From the NCBI RefSeq assembly GCF_003709565.1, contig NZ_QNRC01000003.1, positions 1-64,000 of the forward strand: a stretch of 64,000 nt of DNA, written 5' to 3'. Source of the stretch: Paracoccus sigandri. GTDB taxonomy: Bacteria; Pseudomonadota; Alphaproteobacteria; Rhodobacterales; Rhodobacteraceae. The position numbers were made by a program, and so were the translations under genes. The notes under the pieces were generated by a model that saw only the letters and a program-made list of their open reading frames with translations, searched no databases and was not told where the DNA came from. How positions within the stretch are numbered: the stretch's first letter is position 1; each line of letters opens with the position of its first letter. Below, in pieces: positions 62,534 through 64,000 of the stretch.

Positions 62534-64000
62534 ATGGACATCTTCAGCAATATCGCGCTTGGCCTGAACACGGCGCTGTCCTTCACCAACCTGCTCTACT
62601 GCTTCCTGGGGGTGTTCCTGGGCACGCTGGTCGGCGTCATTCCGGGCATCGGGGTGCTGTCGGCGATCTCGATGCTGTTTCCGATCACCTTCTACCTGGA
62701 GCCCACCACCGCGCTGATCATGCTGGCGGGGATCTGGTACGGGACCAGCTATGGCGGCAACACCGCATCGATCCTGCTGAACATCCCCGGCACGCCGGCC
62801 AATGCGGTGACCTGCCTCGACGGCTATCCGATGGCGCGGCAGGGGCGGGGCGGCGTGGCGCTGTTGATGACCACGGTCGCGTCCTTCGTCGGCGGCTCGA
62901 TCGGCATCCTGCTCTTGATGCTGTTCGGGCCGGTGATCGCGCGATACGCGCTCAGCTTCGGGTCGGCGGAATATTTCGCGCTGATGGTGATGGGGCTGGT
63001 CGCGGCCTCGACCATCTCGGACGGATCGGCGCTGAAGGGGCTGGCGATGGTGGTGCTGGGCATCCTCTTCGGCTGCGTCGGCGCCGACATCTATACCGGC
63101 ACGCCGCGCTTCAACTTCGGCACGCTGGAGCTGACCGACCAGATCAGCCTGATCGCGCTGGCCATGGGCATCTTCGGCGTGTCCGAGGTGATCGCCTCGG
63201 TCCGCAACGTCCATGTCGGCGACATCGACCCCGAATCGGTCAGGTTCAAGGCGATGAAACCCAGCAAGGACGACGTGAAGCGGTCGATCTTCCCGATGCT
63301 GCGCGGATCCTCGATCGGGTCCTTCTTCGGCACGCTGCCCGGCACCGGCCCCTCGGTCGCGGCCTTCATGGCCTATGCGATGGAAAAGCGCGTCGCCAAG
63401 GACCCCAGGCGCTTCGGCAAGGGCGCCATCGAGGGCATCATGGCGCCGGAATCGGCCAACAACTCGGCCGACCAGACCAGCTTCATCCCGACGCTGTCCC
63501 TGGGCATCCCCGGCAGCCCGACCATGGCGCTGATGCTGGGCGCGCTGATGATCCACGGCATCGCGCCGGGGCCCAGCCTGGTCAACGACCAGCCGGCGCT
63601 GTTCTGGGGCCTGATCATGAGCTTCTGGATCGGCAACCTGCTGCTGGTGGTGCTGAACGTGCCGCTGATCGGGGTCTGGGTGCGGCTGTTGATGATCCCC
63701 TATCACCTGCTGTTCCCGGCGGTGCTGATGTTCATCTGCATCGGGACCTATTCGGTCAACATGTCCAGTTTCGAGGTCTGGCTGGTCGTGTTCTTCGGCT
63801 TCCTGGGCTACCTGATGCGGATCCTCGACTGGCCCTCGGCGCCCCTGCTGCTGGGCTTCGTGCTGGGCCCGCTGATGGAGGAGCATTTCCGCCGCGCGCT
63901 TCTGCTGTCGCGGGGCGACTTCATGACCTTCATCGACCGGCCGATCAGCGCCACGGTCATGGGCATCACCGTGCTCTTGCTGGCCTGGGGCGCCTGGTCG
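62534..64000 (+). CDS. tctA: TTT system 3 large membrane subunit, cut by window end
   Basis: 489 codons present, open at 64000; family length is about 500, so only a few residues are missing. GVIPGIGVLSAISMLFPITF near residue 36, YGTSYGGNTASILLNIPGTPANAV, and the second-half motif GTLPGTGPSVAAFMAYAMEK near residue 265 with APESANNSADQTSFIPTLSLG. About 11 membrane segments. Starts at ATG 62534. Confidence 0.93.
   Translation, partial: MDIFSNIALGLNTALSFTNLLYCFLGVFLGTLVGVIPGIGVLSAISMLFPITFYLEPTTALIMLAGIWYGTSYGGNTASILLNIPGTPANAVTCLDGYPMARQGRGGVALLMTTVASFVGGSIGILLLMLFGPVIARYALSFGSAEYFALMVMGLVAASTISDGSALKGLAMVVLGILFGCVGADIYTGTPRFNFGTLELTDQISLIALAMGIFGVSEVIASVRNVHVGDIDPESVRFKAMKPSKDDVKRSIFPMLRGSSIGSFFGTLPGTGPSVAAFMAYAMEKRVAKDPRRFGKGAIEGIMAPESANNSADQTSFIPTLSLGIPGSPTMALMLGALMIHGIAPGPSLVNDQPALFWGLIMSFWIGNLLLVVLNVPLIGVWVRLLMIPYHLLFPAVLMFICIGTYSVNMSSFEVWLVVFFGFLGYLMRILDWPSAPLLLGFVLGPLMEEHFRRALLLSRGDFMTFIDRPISATVMGITVLLLAWGAWS

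Overview
The window is about 70% GC and tightly packed. ATGA or GTGA overlaps join many genes, and Shine-Dalgarno-led starts are common. It contains a complete methylamine dehydrogenase (mau) cluster whose MauA and amicyanin are nearly Paracoccus-like. It also holds several tripartite tricarboxylate transporters (TTT) and one TAXI-type TRAP transporter. Together these point to an alphaproteobacterium of the Paracoccus/Rhodobacteraceae type. I see no tRNA, rRNA, CRISPR array, insertion sequence or phage gene. Apart from a few AT-rich promoter pockets the base composition looks even.

Layout. Positions 1-2785 (minus strand): a DUF58/MoxR pair and a DUF475 membrane protein. Positions 2966-9365: a TctE/TctD two-component system, a divergent periplasmic binding protein, and TTT system 1 (tctCBA). 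Position 9507: a small DUF1127-like protein. Positions 9689-18914 (minus): the mau cluster in the order mauR-F-B-E-D-A-C-J-G-M-N. Positions 19009-28250: an L-carnitine/acylcarnitine catabolic island with a GlxA-type regulator, a 3-dehydrocarnitine cleavage enzyme, a fused carnitine dehydrogenase-thioesterase, an oligopeptide-type ABC importer and an alpha/beta hydrolase. Positions 28258-32147 (minus): assimilatory nitrate reductase and a NarK-type transporter. Positions 32568-34608: an EamA exporter, a YaiI-like protein and Cu/Zn superoxide dismutase.

Positions 34773-41650: an RpiR regulator, a class III aminotransferase, a second beta-keto acid cleavage enzyme and a TAXI-TRAP transporter. 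These look like one uncharacterised amino-compound pathway. Positions 41697-60756: a hydroaromatic-acid island with 3-dehydroshikimate dehydratase, LysR and IclR regulators, two shikimate-dehydrogenase-like enzymes, two paralogous FAD dehydrogenases, two paralogous TctC proteins served by one TctBA pair, NIPSNAP, TIM-barrel and universal stress proteins, and a DctB/DctD pair. Positions 61017-64000: TTT system 3, cut by the window end.

How the parts fit. Most of the window is uptake plus the first catabolic steps for small organic acids and amines: methylamine, carnitine, quinate/shikimate-like acids and an unknown amino compound. Each module carries its own regulator. Recurring features are the use of solute-binding-protein transporters (TTT, TRAP, Opp-type ABC), GC-rich hairpins between binding-protein and membrane genes, and identifiable palindromes in the divergent promoter regions. 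The least explained parts are the duplicated FAD-dehydrogenase/TctC operon at 45687-57457 and the aminotransferase-BKACE-TRAP operon at 34773-41650.
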